A DNA stretch of 64,000 nucleotides from Rhodobacteraceae bacterium D3-12 (lineage in GTDB: Bacteria; Pseudomonadota; Alphaproteobacteria; Rhodobacterales; Rhodobacteraceae): assembly GCA_025916135.1 (NCBI GenBank), contig CP104793.1:1054001-1118000 (forward strand). Direction: 5' to 3'. The translations under genes and the position numbers were made by a program. The notes beneath the pieces are model-generated. The model was not told the DNA's origin and did not search any database. It saw nothing but the letters and a program-made list of their open reading frames with translations. Each line of letters begins with the position of its first letter. The first letter of the stretch is position 1. Below are positions 52,986 through 61,731 of this stretch, piece after piece.

Positions 52986-54050
52986 ATGGGAACGGGCTTT
53001 AAGGGCACGTTTGTCATCTCCTGGTCGCAGACGGAAGTGGATGGTCTTAAGGCCGCCCCGGTGTTTGCATTGCGGGTTGGGGTCTCATGGCTCTGGCATG
53101 GGGACGCAGTGCGGGTTGATGGCCCGGGTGAGTTGTTGCGATTGGACGGGGCAGACGGAGAAAGCAATATCCGCAAGCGTGCGGCGCGTATGGTGCGCCG
53201 TTTGGTTGGTGCTGCCGTTTCGGGCACGAAACGGTTGGATGATGTCGAGATGGACTCGATCTTTCAGGACAACAGTTTTGTCGTCACCAATGGCTCGCAG
53301 AGTTATACCGTGACGTTGGTTGAAGTGGGGCCGGGGCAGCCGCCGCTTTTGATGTTTGTGGATGAGATACCGCCGAAGGGGCAAGCGCTTTGGGTGGTTC
53401 ATCAGAGTTTTGAGCACAGTGAAGGCCACCCTCTAGAACCGGACGCGGGCGGGGTGATCTGTTTCACGCCTGGCACGCGTATTGAGACGCCGGACGGGCC
53501 GCGCGCGGTGGAGAGCCTTTGTGAAGGCGATATGGTTGCAACCAAGGACAACGGCGCGCAGGAGATCCAGTGGATCGGGGCGCGGCGGATGACCGGGGCG
53601 CGATTGTTCGCGATGCCGCGGCTTCGTCCGGTGCGTATTCGGGCCGGAGCGTTGGGTGTGGAACGCCCGGAAGAGGAGCTGATTGTCAGCCCGGAGCACC
53701 GGATGCTGGTCAAGGGGCATGTGGCGCGGGCGTTGTTCAACACGGATGAAGTGTTGGTGCGGGCCAAGGATTTGATTAACGATCGCAACGTGGTCGTGGA
53801 CAGCCAGCTGCGCGAGGTGACTTATGTGCACCTGTTGTTGCCCGCGCATCAGATCGTCTGGGCCAATGGGGTGGAGACCGAGAGTTTTCATCCGGCGAAC
53901 ACCGCTTTGAGCACGTTGAGCGACGATGACCGGGCGAGGCTGCTTGCTGCTTTCCCCGAATTTGGCGCCAATCCGCAGGCTTATGGCGCCTCGGCGCGGC
54001 GCAATTTGTCGGCCAGCGAGGCGGCGATTTTCATGCATGATGTGGCGTGA
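52986..54050 (+). CDS. Hint-domain (hedgehog/intein-type) protein
   Basis: A 354-residue protein. Residues 1-150 have no recognised domain. A Hint domain (about 155-310) begins with CFTPGTRIETPDG, has the GDMVATKDNG turn and VSPEHRML block, and ends VWANGVETESFHP. Such Hint domains are frequent in Rhodobacteraceae surface and secreted proteins and can self-splice or cleave; the C-terminal His-Asn pair typical of inteins is not seen here. The ATG at 52986 follows AGGCAGG; the longer frame from 52884 crosses the CtrA box. A CtrA link is inferred. Confidence 0.8.
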   Translation: MGTGFKGTFVISWSQTEVDGLKAAPVFALRVGVSWLWHGDAVRVDGPGELLRLDGADGESNIRKRAARMVRRLVGAAVSGTKRLDDVEMDSIFQDNSFVVTNGSQSYTVTLVEVGPGQPPLLMFVDEIPPKGQALWVVHQSFEHSEGHPLEPDAGGVICFTPGTRIETPDGPRAVESLCEGDMVATKDNGAQEIQWIGARRMTGARLFAMPRLRPVRIRAGALGVERPEEELIVSPEHRMLVKGHVARALFNTDEVLVRAKDLINDRNVVVDSQLREVTYVHLLLPAHQIVWANGVETESFHPANTALSTLSDDDRARLLAAFPEFGANPQAYGASARRNLSASEAAIFMHDVA

Positions 54051-54103
54051 GCGTTTGAAGGATTGAGCGCGGGCGCGCGCTCTCTGCTTGACCCCCAACC
54101 TGT

Positions 54104-54123
54104 CCTTCCCCTTGTGGGGAAGG
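54104..54123. other. Perfect hairpin without T-tail, 3' of the Hint gene
   Basis: CCTTCCCC-TTGT-GGGGAAGG forms an 8-bp perfect stem 54 bp past the Hint gene. It may act as a Rho-dependent or RNA-stability element. The surrounding 54051-54185 holds no gene. Confidence 0.6.
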
Positions 54124-54185
54124 AAGAATTTCGCGGGCCGACCCCCCAGATTTGCCGAGGGTTGTGCGCGGAGTGTCTGTTGGAC

Positions 54186-54216
54186 CCTCCGGGGGGATAT
54201 TTGCGGTCAGATGAAG
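54186..54216 (+). repeat. Rhodobacteraceae-type 3' intergenic motif
   Basis: The core CCTCCGGGGGGATATTT followed by GCGGTCAGATGAAG resembles a motif that, as I remember it, recurs downstream of genes across Rhodobacteraceae genomes. Degenerate copies in this window are at 27811-27830 and about 9595-9617. Confidence 0.4.
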
Positions 54217-54266
54217 GCGGGCGCTTTGAACGCTAAGCTGCGTCAGGTTGCGCGGTGCTTTGGTGG

Positions 54267-54294
54267 TTGACAGGGCGGCGCGGGGAGCTATAAG
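54267..54294 (+). promoter_or_regulatory. Sigma-70-type promoter of rpsD
   Basis: A perfect -35 TTGACA (54267-54272) and -10 TATAAG (54289-54294) are separated by 16 bp. Transcription would begin near 54301, giving a leader of about 190 nt before rpsD. Confidence 0.8.
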
Positions 54295-54300
54295 CGCGAC

Positions 54301-54491
54301 TTCATTGGTGTTGGTGGCCCTCGCAAGGGGATGCCTGTCGGGCTTCGGCCAAAGGACAACGCCCTTTACACACGGCACGAGGCTTTCCGCCAACACGCCC
54401 CCACGGATTGAAGCGCAGATGCGATTTCAGCCCGAAGAATGGGGACAGGTTTTCGGAGCGAGCTGAAAAGCCACTATAAAGGAGATCAGCC
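54301..54491 (+). promoter_or_regulatory. Structured 5' leader of rpsD
   Basis: A closing helix GTGTTGGTGG (54308-54317) / CCGCCAACAC (54387-54396), with one G-U pair, encloses the hairpins CCC-TCGCAA-GGG and GGC-TTCG-GCC. A second hairpin (54448-54454 / 54465-54472) sits just before the AAAGGAG ribosome-binding site. Ribosomal protein S4 is known to repress its own translation in other bacteria, so an S4-binding leader is plausible. The specific structure is an inference. Confidence 0.5.
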
Positions 54492-55112
54492 GTGACAAAA
54501 CGCACGTCTGCCAAGCACAAAATTGACCGCCGGATGGGTGAAAACATCTGGGGTCGTCCGAAATCCCCGGTTAACCGTCGTGAATATGGCCCCGGCCAGC
54601 ATGGTCAGCGCCGTAAAGGCAAGCTGTCTGACTTTGGTTTGCAGCTGCGCGCCAAGCAGAAGCTGAAAGGCTATTACGGCGATCTGACCGAGAAGCAATT
54701 CCGCCGCATTTACGGTGAAGCCGAGCGTGTCAAAGGCGACACCGGTGAAAACCTGATCGGTCTGCTGGAGCGTCGTCTGGACGCCGTTGTTTACCGTGCC
54801 AAGTTCGTGGCGACCGTGTTTGCCGCGCGTCAGTTCGTGAACCACGGTCATGTTCTGGTTAACGGCCAGCGCGTGAACATCCCCTCGTACCGTGTGAAAG
54901 AGGGTGACGTTGTGGAAGTGCGCGAGAAGTCCAAGCAGATGGCCGTTCTGTTGGAAGCTGTTCAGCTGCCCGAGCGCGATGTGCCTGATTATGTCGAAGT
55001 GGACCATTCGAAGATGACCGCACGTTTCGTGCGCACGCCGCAGCTTGGCGATGTGCCGTATCCGGTCATGATGGAACCCAACCTCGTCGTGGAATTCTAC
55101 GCGAAGAACTAA
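54492..55112 (+). CDS. rpsD: 30S ribosomal protein S4
   Basis: A 206-residue small-subunit protein that binds 16S rRNA early in assembly. It has the [24 protein letters not shown]-terminal region, split here as [13 protein letters not shown] and [10 protein letters not shown], and an S4 RNA-binding domain (about 95-155). The start codon is GTG at 54492 with AAAGGAG upstream. It is monocistronic: strong promoter before it and terminator after it. Its position away from the alpha operon is usual in alphaproteobacteria. Confidence 0.97.
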   Translation: MTKRTSAKHKIDRRMGENIWGRPKSPVNRREYGPGQHGQRRKGKLSDFGLQLRAKQKLKGYYGDLTEKQFRRIYGEAERVKGDTGENLIGLLERRLDAVVYRAKFVATVFAARQFVNHGHVLVNGQRVNIPSYRVKEGDVVEVREKSKQMAVLLEAVQLPERDVPDYVEVDHSKMTARFVRTPQLGDVPYPVMMEPNLVVEFYAKN

Positions 55113-55132
55113 TCTTCGCCAAATCCAATCCG

Positions 55133-55167
55133 AAAGGGCCGCGACGGGAAACCGCCGCGGCCTTTTT
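55133..55167 (+). terminator. Intrinsic terminator of rpsD
   Basis: Stem GGCCGCGACGG / CCGCCGCGGCC around GAAA, followed by five T residues, 26 bp past the rpsD stop. Confidence 0.92.
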
Positions 55168-55223
55168 CATTTCTTTTTCATTTTGCGTCCATGGGTTAGA
55201 ACCCTGCCAAAGGAGACAGGCCG

Positions 55224-56309
55224 ATGTCGAAAATCGAACCGCAACCCGGGATCATGGAGATCGAGCTTTATGTTGGTGGCAAGGCGAGCCTTGCCGGGCA
55301 TGAGCAGGTTCTGAAGCTGAGCTCGAACGAGAACCCGTTGGGCGCGCCGGCGAGTGCGAAGGCCGCGTTGGCCGAGGCGGCGGGGACGGCGCATCTTTAT
55401 CCGTCGACCGATCACGCGGCGTTGCGCGAGGCGATTGGCGCGGTGCATGGGCTGGACCCGGAGCGGATCATTTGTGGGGTCGGTTCGGACGAGGTGTTGC
55501 AATTCGTGGTGCAGGCCTTTGCTGGCCCCGGCGACGAGGTGATCCATACCGAGCACGGGTTTTCGATGTATCCGATTCTGGCGCATATGGCGGGGGCGGT
55601 GCCGGTGTCTGTGCCCGAACGCGAGCGGGTGGTGGATGTGGATGCGATCCTGTCGGCGGTGAGCGAGCGCACGCGGGTGGTGTTCATCGCCAATCCGGGC
55701 AACCCGACCGGCACGGTGGTATCCGAGGCGGAGCTGGTGCGGTTGGCAGATGGCTTGCCAGAGCATGTGATTTTGGTGCTGGACGGGGCCTATGTTGAGT
55801 TCGCCGAGGGCTATGACGGTGGCGTAGGTTTGGCCAGCGCGCGGCCCAACGTGTTGATGACGCGGACCTTTTCCAAGATTTACGGGTTGGGCGGTTTGCG
55901 CATTGGGTGGGGATATGGCCCCAAGGCGATGATTGATGTGATGACGCGGATCCGCCAGCCCTTTAACCTGTCGGTCTTGCAGTTGGCCGCCGCGGAGGCG
56001 GCGGTGCGCGATCAGGAATGGGTGCAGGCGTGCGCGCGTTTGAACAGTGAACAGCGGGCGCGGTTGACCGGTGCGCTGCGCCAGTTGGGTGTGGCCTGTG
56101 ATGACAGTCACGGTAACTTTGTGCTGGCGCGGTTTGGCAGCGAGGATCAGGCACATGCCGCCGATGCCGCCCTGCAGGAGGACGGGATCATTGTGCGGCG
56201 GGTCGCGGGCTATGGGTTTGCCGATGGCTTGCGGATTACCGTGGGCGACGCGGCGCAGACGGGCCGGGTGATTGTGGCGCTGACCAAATGGCGGGAGGCC
56301 GGAGCATGA
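55224..56309 (+). CDS. hisC: Histidinol-phosphate aminotransferase
   Basis: A 361-residue class II PLP aminotransferase with SSNENPLG (33-40), NPGNPTG (157-163) and the Schiff-base lysine K218 in TFSKIYGLGGLRIG. It acts in histidine synthesis. Because it is followed by a prephenate dehydrogenase gene (ATGA overlap), it may also serve aromatic amino-acid transamination. Ribosome-binding site AAAGGAGA precedes the ATG. Confidence 0.92.
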   Translation: MSKIEPQPGIMEIELYVGGKASLAGHEQVLKLSSNENPLGAPASAKAALAEAAGTAHLYPSTDHAALREAIGAVHGLDPERIICGVGSDEVLQFVVQAFAGPGDEVIHTEHGFSMYPILAHMAGAVPVSVPERERVVDVDAILSAVSERTRVVFIANPGNPTGTVVSEAELVRLADGLPEHVILVLDGAYVEFAEGYDGGVGLASARPNVLMTRTFSKIYGLGGLRIGWGYGPKAMIDVMTRIRQPFNLSVLQLAAAEAAVRDQEWVQACARLNSEQRARLTGALRQLGVACDDSHGNFVLARFGSEDQAHAADAALQEDGIIVRRVAGYGFADGLRITVGDAAQTGRVIVALTKWREAGA

Positions 56310-57223
56310 GCGTGATTTACGAACGTGTGGCGTTGATCGGTTTGGGGTTGATTGCGGGGTCGATGGCTTTGGCGGCGAGTCGGTCCGGGGTGGTGGGCGA
56401 GATCACCGGCTATGCCCGCACCGAAGAGACCCGCGACACGGCGCGGCGGATCGGCTTGGTTGATGTGGTCTGCGATAGCGCGGCGGAGGCGGTCAAAGAC
56501 GCCGATCTGGTGGTGCTTTGCGTGCCTGTGGGGGCGATGGCGACGGTGGCGGCGGAGATCGCGCCACACCTGAAGCCAGGCGCGACGGTGTCGGATGTCG
56601 GCTCGGTCAAGCAGGCGGTGGTCGAGGCGGTCGGCCCGCATTTGCCCGAGGGCGTGCATTTCGTGCCGGCGCACCCGATGGCGGGGACCGAACATTCCGG
56701 CCCGGAGGCGGGGTTTGCGGAGTTGTTTGACAACCGCTGGACCTTGATCGTGCCACAGGAGGGCGTTGACGAGGCTGCGGTTGAGCGGTTGGTTGCGTTC
56801 TGGCAGGCGCTGGGGGCGAACACCGAGCGGATGGAGGTGGCGCATCATGACCTTGTGTGTGCTGTGGTCAGCCATATTCCACATGCGATTGCCTATACGA
56901 TGGTGGGGGTTGCGGATGATTTCAGCCGTGTGAGCGAGCAGGAAGTCATCGCATTCTCCGCCGCCGGTTTCCGTGATTTCACGCGCATCGCGGCGAGCGA
57001 TCCGACCATGTGGCGGGATGTTTTTCTGAACAACAAACAGGCCACTTTGGAAATTCTGGGGCGCTTCACCGAGGAGCTTTTTGCGCTGCAACGTGCCATT
57101 CGGACCGGCGATGGCGATCATCTTTTTGATTATTTTACCCGAACGCGCGACATTCGACGTGGAATCATCGAGGCGGGTCAGGACACCGATGCGCCGGACT
57201 TTGGACGGGTAAAGGCGAAATAA
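56306..57223 (+). CDS. tyrC: Prephenate/arogenate dehydrogenase
   Basis: A 305-residue NAD(P)-dependent dehydrogenase (TyrA-like) with the Rossmann motif ALIGLGLIAGSMA (about 9-21) and the catalytic-region HPMAGTEHSGPEA. It makes tyrosine precursors. The ATG at 56306 overlaps the hisC stop. Whether prephenate or arogenate is preferred cannot be told; the symbol reflects the cyclohexadienyl type and is tentative. Confidence 0.85.
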   Translation: MSVIYERVALIGLGLIAGSMALAASRSGVVGEITGYARTEETRDTARRIGLVDVVCDSAAEAVKDADLVVLCVPVGAMATVAAEIAPHLKPGATVSDVGSVKQAVVEAVGPHLPEGVHFVPAHPMAGTEHSGPEAGFAELFDNRWTLIVPQEGVDEAAVERLVAFWQALGANTERMEVAHHDLVCAVVSHIPHAIAYTMVGVADDFSRVSEQEVIAFSAAGFRDFTRIAASDPTMWRDVFLNNKQATLEILGRFTEELFALQRAIRTGDGDHLFDYFTRTRDIRRGIIEAGQDTDAPDFGRVKAK

Positions 57224-58068
57224 TGGGTAAAACGGTTTGTTTAGCGGGTCTGATTGCGGTGCTGTGGGGCACGTCGGTGGTGGCGCAGGCGCCGGATGCG
57301 TCGTTGCGCCCGGTGGCGCGGGGGCAGGGGGCTGTCGGTGTGAGCACGCCGGTTGCGGCTGAGGTTGTGACGCCGGTTGAAACGCAGGGCGCGGGTGCGC
57401 AGATCAAGACCGAGGACGGGCGCGCCGTGGTGGTGACCACCGAGACCACCAAAAAGCGCAAAGGCCTGTTTCAGAGCCTGCGCCCCAAGCCGCGCACCGA
57501 ACGGGTCAGCGTGTTTGCGGGCAAGAAGAAACGCGCCCTGCGCAAGGGGATGGTCTGTGGTGATCTAGCGCTGCAAGGCAGCGTGGTTGGCCGGGTGCCG
57601 GGGCGCTTGGGGGGCTGTGGTGTCAAAAGCGCAATCAAGCTGCGTTCGGTCAGCGGCGTCGCGCTGTCGCAGCAATCGGTGATGGATTGCGGCACGGCGA
57701 AGGCGTTGAAACGATGGGTCGACAAGGGGTTGAAGCCGTCGATTGGCCGCAAGGGTGGCGGGGTGACCAAGATCCGGGTCGCGGCGCATTACGCCTGTCG
57801 TTATCGCAACAACAAGCGGGGCGGCAAAATCTCGGAGCACGGCAAAGGGCGGGCGATTGATATTTCGGCGTTTTACCTCAAGGACGGGTCCGAGGTGTCG
57901 GTGCTTAAACACTGGCGCGGGGGCTGGAAGGGCAAGGCGCTGCGCCAGATGCACCGGGCGGCTTGTGGCCCGTTTGGCACCGTGCTTGGCCCCAATGCGA
58001 ACCGCTATCACCGGGACCACTTTCATTTCGATACAGCGCGCTATCGCTCGGGGTCTTATTGCAAGTGA
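57223..58068 (+). CDS. Extensin-like C-terminal domain protein, secreted
   Basis: A 281-residue protein with a signal peptide (about 1-22), a low-complexity linker rich in T, V and K (about 30-105), and an extensin-like C-terminal domain (about 110-281). That domain has several cysteines and the motifs SEHGKGRAIDIS and RYHRDHFHFD, which look like zinc or peptidase-type ligands as in D-alanyl-D-alanine peptidase folds. It overlaps the dehydrogenase stop by one base (TAATG). The function is probably in the cell wall. Confidence 0.85.
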   Translation: MGKTVCLAGLIAVLWGTSVVAQAPDASLRPVARGQGAVGVSTPVAAEVVTPVETQGAGAQIKTEDGRAVVVTTETTKKRKGLFQSLRPKPRTERVSVFAGKKKRALRKGMVCGDLALQGSVVGRVPGRLGGCGVKSAIKLRSVSGVALSQQSVMDCGTAKALKRWVDKGLKPSIGRKGGGVTKIRVAAHYACRYRNNKRGGKISEHGKGRAIDISAFYLKDGSEVSVLKHWRGGWKGKALRQMHRAACGPFGTVLGPNANRYHRDHFHFDTARYRSGSYCK

Positions 58069-58159
58069 CGCCGCAAATGGGCTGCGACATGGCGTGTCGC
58101 GCATGTTAAGCCACCGATCTTTCACCTAGGGTAAGGCCCGAAACGAGGGGAAATGCGCA

Positions 58160-59092
58160 ATGAGCAATGAAATCGCTTTGGCCTTTGACCACCCGGATGC
58201 GCGCTCGCGTGCGACGGGAGAGGGGCATCCGCTCGACCGAATTTCCCTGCGGGATCATACGGTTGAGGTTGAGATCGGCGCGTTCCAGAAAGAGCGCGGC
58301 ACGACGCAGCGGATTTGTTTCAACATCGTGGTCGAGGTGCGTCCGCTGGACACCCGCGTGGACGACGATGTGGATCGCATCCTGAGCTATGACAAGGTCA
58401 CCGAGGCGATTGCGTTTGAGTTGGCGGCGGAGCGGCTGAACCTGTTGGAGACGCTGGCGGAGCGGGTGGCCGAGCGGATCCTGTTGGAGCCACAGGCCGA
58501 GCGGGTGTTTGTACGGATCGAGAAGCTGGATCGTGGCCCCGGTGCCTTGGGCGTTGAGATTGTGCGGGGCAAAGGCGATCCGGTGGTTTTTGCCGCGCCG
58601 CCCGATCCGGGCGAAGCGCCGCATCCGCATGTCGTGTTTCTGTCGAACGAGGCGATCCGCTCACCTCTGTTGAGCGGCTGGCTGGATCAGCTGGAGGCGG
58701 GGGAGGCGCCGGTGCTGCTCTGTGTTGGGCCGCCGGATGCGGATGCGCCGCAGACGGGGCATGCGATGACCCAACGGCGGGTTGATCTGTTGGCGATTGA
58801 GCAAAACGCTTGGATGTTGGCGGCGCAGGACGACCGCTGTGTTGTGGTCGAGACGCGGACCGAGTTTGACTGGGCGATGAAGCATGACCAGATCAGCGTC
58901 TGGGCACCATCCAAGATCATTCTGGACGCGGTGGACGGCCCGTCGGTGAAGGCGGGCGATGCGGTCGCCCTTGCGGTTTGGTTTGCCGAGGCCATGGAGG
59001 CAGCGCGGTTTGGCGCGATTGGCGCGCCTTTGCCCGAAACCGAGGCGGAGTTTGTCATGCAGCAGGTCGATGTTGGTTGCGCAACGCTGTGA
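58160..59092 (+). CDS. folB: Dihydroneopterin aldolase with long C-terminal extension
   Basis: A 310-residue protein. Residues 25-140 are a FolB domain with VEIGAFQKERGTTQRICFNI and LSYDKVTEAI. The family is usually about 120 residues, so about 170 C-terminal residues (140-310) are extra and match nothing I know. FolB makes hydroxymethyldihydropterin in folate synthesis; folP follows 39 bp downstream. No folK is in the window, and the extension has no visible pyrophosphokinase motif. Confidence 0.83.
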   Translation: MSNEIALAFDHPDARSRATGEGHPLDRISLRDHTVEVEIGAFQKERGTTQRICFNIVVEVRPLDTRVDDDVDRILSYDKVTEAIAFELAAERLNLLETLAERVAERILLEPQAERVFVRIEKLDRGPGALGVEIVRGKGDPVVFAAPPDPGEAPHPHVVFLSNEAIRSPLLSGWLDQLEAGEAPVLLCVGPPDADAPQTGHAMTQRRVDLLAIEQNAWMLAAQDDRCVVVETRTEFDWAMKHDQISVWAPSKIILDAVDGPSVKAGDAVALAVWFAEAMEAARFGAIGAPLPETEAEFVMQQVDVGCATL

Positions 59093-59131
59093 ACGCTTGC
59101 CAAAACCGGGGGCTTGGCCCAAGGAGCGCTT

Positions 59132-60148
59132 ATGGAAACCTACTATCGTCCGCTTGTTCAGACCGGTCCACGCCGCCCCGATGATGCCTTGCCGCTTGTC
59201 GGGGGCGCGTCGTGTTGGTTCAACACGGTTGAGGCAATCCGGCGGGAGGGGCCGTCAGAGTTTCTGAGCGCGGCGGATATTCCCGACGAAACGCGCCGCC
59301 GGTTGAGTGCGCCACGCACGCCGATTGCCGGGCTGAGCATGGATCAGGCGCGGATCATGGGCATTTTGAACGTGACGCCTGATAGTTTTTCGGACGGGGG
59401 CAAGCATAGCGGTCCGGCGGCGGCCTTGGCCCATGCCAAGCGGATGGTCAGCGAAGGCGCGGATATCATCGACGTGGGCGGCGAAAGCACCCGCCCCGGC
59501 GCCCAGACGGTGCCGGAAGAGGCCGAGATCGCCCGCACCGCGCCGGTGATTGCCGCCATCCGCTCAGGGCTGGAAGTGCCGATGTCGATTGACACGCGCA
59601 AGGCCGAAGTGGCGCGCGCCGCGCATGAGGCGGGCGCGATGCTGGTCAATGACGTGTCCGGTTTCACCTATGACAAGGCGCTGTCGCAATATTGCGTGGC
59701 CAATGATTTGCCGGTCTGTGTGATGCATGCACAGGGTGACCCCGAGACGATGCATCTTGATCCGCGCTATGACGATGTGTTGCTGGATGTGTATGATTTT
59801 CTGGCGGCGCAGGTGATTTTCCTGCGCGATCTGGGCATCCCGCGGGAGCGCATTGTGGTTGATCCGGGGATCGGGTTTGGCAAGACGTTAAAGCACAATC
59901 TGCGCATTCTGAGCGGGATCAGCCTGTTTCATGGCCTGGGCTGTCCGGTGCTTTTGGGGGCGTCGCGCAAGGGCTTTATTGGCACGCTGAGCGCGGCGTC
60001 AAACCCCGCGGAGCGGATGCCCGGTTCGGTTGCTGTGGCGCTGGGAGCGGTGGCGCAGGGGGTGCAGATCGTGCGGGTGCATGATGTCAGGGAAACCCGT
60101 CAGGCGTTGGCGCTTTGGACTGCGGTGGCGCGGGCTGGAGCTGCCTGA
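59132..60148 (+). CDS. folP: Dihydropteroate synthase
   Basis: A 338-residue enzyme that joins p-aminobenzoate to the pterin; the target of sulfonamides. It carries MGILNVTPDSFSDGG (near residue 73), IIDVGGESTRPGA, VPMSIDTRKAEV and VLLGASRKGFIG. The first ~70 residues are an N-terminal extension usual in Rhodobacterales. The ATG at 59132 follows AAGGAG. glmM, which often follows folP, is absent here. Confidence 0.94.
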   Translation: METYYRPLVQTGPRRPDDALPLVGGASCWFNTVEAIRREGPSEFLSAADIPDETRRRLSAPRTPIAGLSMDQARIMGILNVTPDSFSDGGKHSGPAAALAHAKRMVSEGADIIDVGGESTRPGAQTVPEEAEIARTAPVIAAIRSGLEVPMSIDTRKAEVARAAHEAGAMLVNDVSGFTYDKALSQYCVANDLPVCVMHAQGDPETMHLDPRYDDVLLDVYDFLAAQVIFLRDLGIPRERIVVDPGIGFGKTLKHNLRILSGISLFHGLGCPVLLGASRKGFIGTLSAASNPAERMPGSVAVALGAVAQGVQIVRVHDVRETRQALALWTAVARAGAA

Positions 60149-60397
60149 GAACGTGGTGCGGCGCGCGTGTTGTGGTAACGGGACCGTGAATTCAGGCCGT
60201 TTTGTGGCGATGGGCTAGGCGGGTATTCGCCGGTGCCGCGCGAGGCGGGCATTTTGTGTCGTATACTCGTGAAAGAATGTCGTTTACGCGCAGGTTTTAT
60301 GACGGCGATCCTATAAGGAGACGCATCTAATTTAATTAACCATGCAAGTAATCTGGCCCTCAGAAGCCGTTGTTGTTCTATTGGAGATCGAGTTGAA

Positions 60398-60640
60398 ATG
60401 CCGCTGAATGTTGCGCGTGAGATACAACGCGAAATAGCCTCGCTGCCGGTCGATTTTCGACTGGTTCAAATACGCGAGACCTTTGTGAGTGCGTTGGAAG
60501 ATGCGGGTTATGACCTTGCCCGACAGGTCGACAGCAAGGTGTCTGCAGAGCTGTTCACCCTGATTGCCGAGATCGACCGGAGGCTGGCGTCGATTGATAC
60601 GGTCGTGCAAAAGCAGCTGTGGCGCGCCCGACCCTGTTGA
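60398..60640 (+). CDS. Small uncharacterised helical protein
   Basis: An 80-residue, charged, probably helical protein (RDFRL, DAGYDLARQVDSKVSAELF) without signal or membrane segment. GGAG lies 11 bp before the ATG. The 249-bp gap before it (60149-60397) shows an AT-rich stretch with TTTAATTAACC but no clear gene. A reverse-strand frame overlaps it, but its composition is less gene-like. I do not recognise the family. Confidence 0.5.
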   Translation: MPLNVAREIQREIASLPVDFRLVQIRETFVSALEDAGYDLARQVDSKVSAELFTLIAEIDRRLASIDTVVQKQLWRARPC

Positions 60641-60651
60641 GCGGCGGCGTG

Positions 60652-61575
60652 TCATGGCGCGGGTGAGCGGCCAAACAGGCGACGCAGCGCGCCGAGTTGG
60701 CTGAGCCCGACACCGCAGAGGATGAACATCATCGCGGTGACGAGCGAGGTGGGCAGGGCATCGCCAAGGAAGCTGGCTCCGAACAGGACGGCAAAAAGCG
60801 GCACCAGATAATTCGTGAGGCTCATGAACACCGGCCCCGCGCTTCGGATGACGAGGATGCGCAGGAGGTTGGCCCCGGCTGTTGGCACGAGGCCGAGCAG
60901 AGCGAGGATGGCGAGCCCTTGGGGGCCGGGGTTGGGCGGCGCGCCGTGGGCGATGAGCGCTGCGGGCAACACCACGATGGCACCAAAGCCGAGCACCGCG
61001 AAGGTTAGCCCGAAGGCATCGACCGGGGGCAGGCGGCGGATCATGATGGATGAGATCGCATAGCAGGCCGCCGCCGCAAGGCAGGCCAGTCGCCCGGCGG
61101 CTTCAAGCGGTTCACCGGTTGAGGAGAACGCCTTGGGGCCGATCAGAAGGACGACGCCGACAAAGCCAAGCACGAAGCCTGCGCTGCGCCGCCATGTCAT
61201 ACGCTCGCCGGGGACGAGGAAATGCGCCAGCGGCAAAACGAAAAGCGCCACGGTGGCCATGGACACGCCGGTGTAGGCCGAGGTGACATGGAGTTGTCCC
61301 CAGCTGAGAAACATGAACGGCAGGGCAGAGGACAGCACCGACACCGCGATCAGGCGGGGCCAGTCGGTTTGGGCAGTGGTAAAGAGCCGTCCCCCCCGCA
61401 AGCGCCAGATTGCAAAGGTCAGCACGCCGGCAAAAACGATGCGGGCCGAGGCCACCCAAAACGGCGGGGTGCTGCGGAGGGCGAGGTTTTGAAACAGGAA
61501 TGTCCCGCCCCAGACGATGCCGAGCGTCAGCACCATCAGCCAGCTTTTTAGTGTGATTTCAGGCGCGTCGCCCAT
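60652..61575 (-). CDS. EamA-family (DMT) transporter
   Basis: A 307-residue membrane protein with ten hydrophobic segments in two EamA repeats (about 10-145 and 155-290), the usual drug/metabolite transporter form. It probably exports or imports amino acids, sugars or cations; the substrate is unknown. It stands alone, convergent with the small gene before it. Confidence 0.88.
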   Translation of the reverse strand: MGDAPEITLKSWLMVLTLGIVWGGTFLFQNLALRSTPPFWVASARIVFAGVLTFAIWRLRGGRLFTTAQTDWPRLIAVSVLSSALPFMFLSWGQLHVTSAYTGVSMATVALFVLPLAHFLVPGERMTWRRSAGFVLGFVGVVLLIGPKAFSSTGEPLEAAGRLACLAAAACYAISSIMIRRLPPVDAFGLTFAVLGFGAIVVLPAALIAHGAPPNPGPQGLAILALLGLVPTAGANLLRILVIRSAGPVFMSLTNYLVPLFAVLFGASFLGDALPTSLVTAMMFILCGVGLSQLGALRRLFGRSPAP

Positions 61576-61731
61576 TTCATGGCTCCTTTGTGCGCAATTG
61601 ATCTGCCCGGCTTGGCCGGGTCAATCGCAATCGGTTTGGCGCCGATCGAAACATGGATGCGCGGGGTTTGAGAGGTTGCGGGGCGCAGATTGCGTCAATA
61701 GGATTTGATCAGCAAAACAGGGAGACGATCT

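Noticed and set aside
54492-55112. rpsD frame starting at the downstream ATG
   Set aside because: The GTG at 54492 has AAAGGAG at a good distance and gives the family length and N-terminus.
60332-60655. Reverse-strand 107-residue frame over the small gene
   Set aside because: Its composition is less gene-like, and it covers the whole of the better-supported plus-strand gene.
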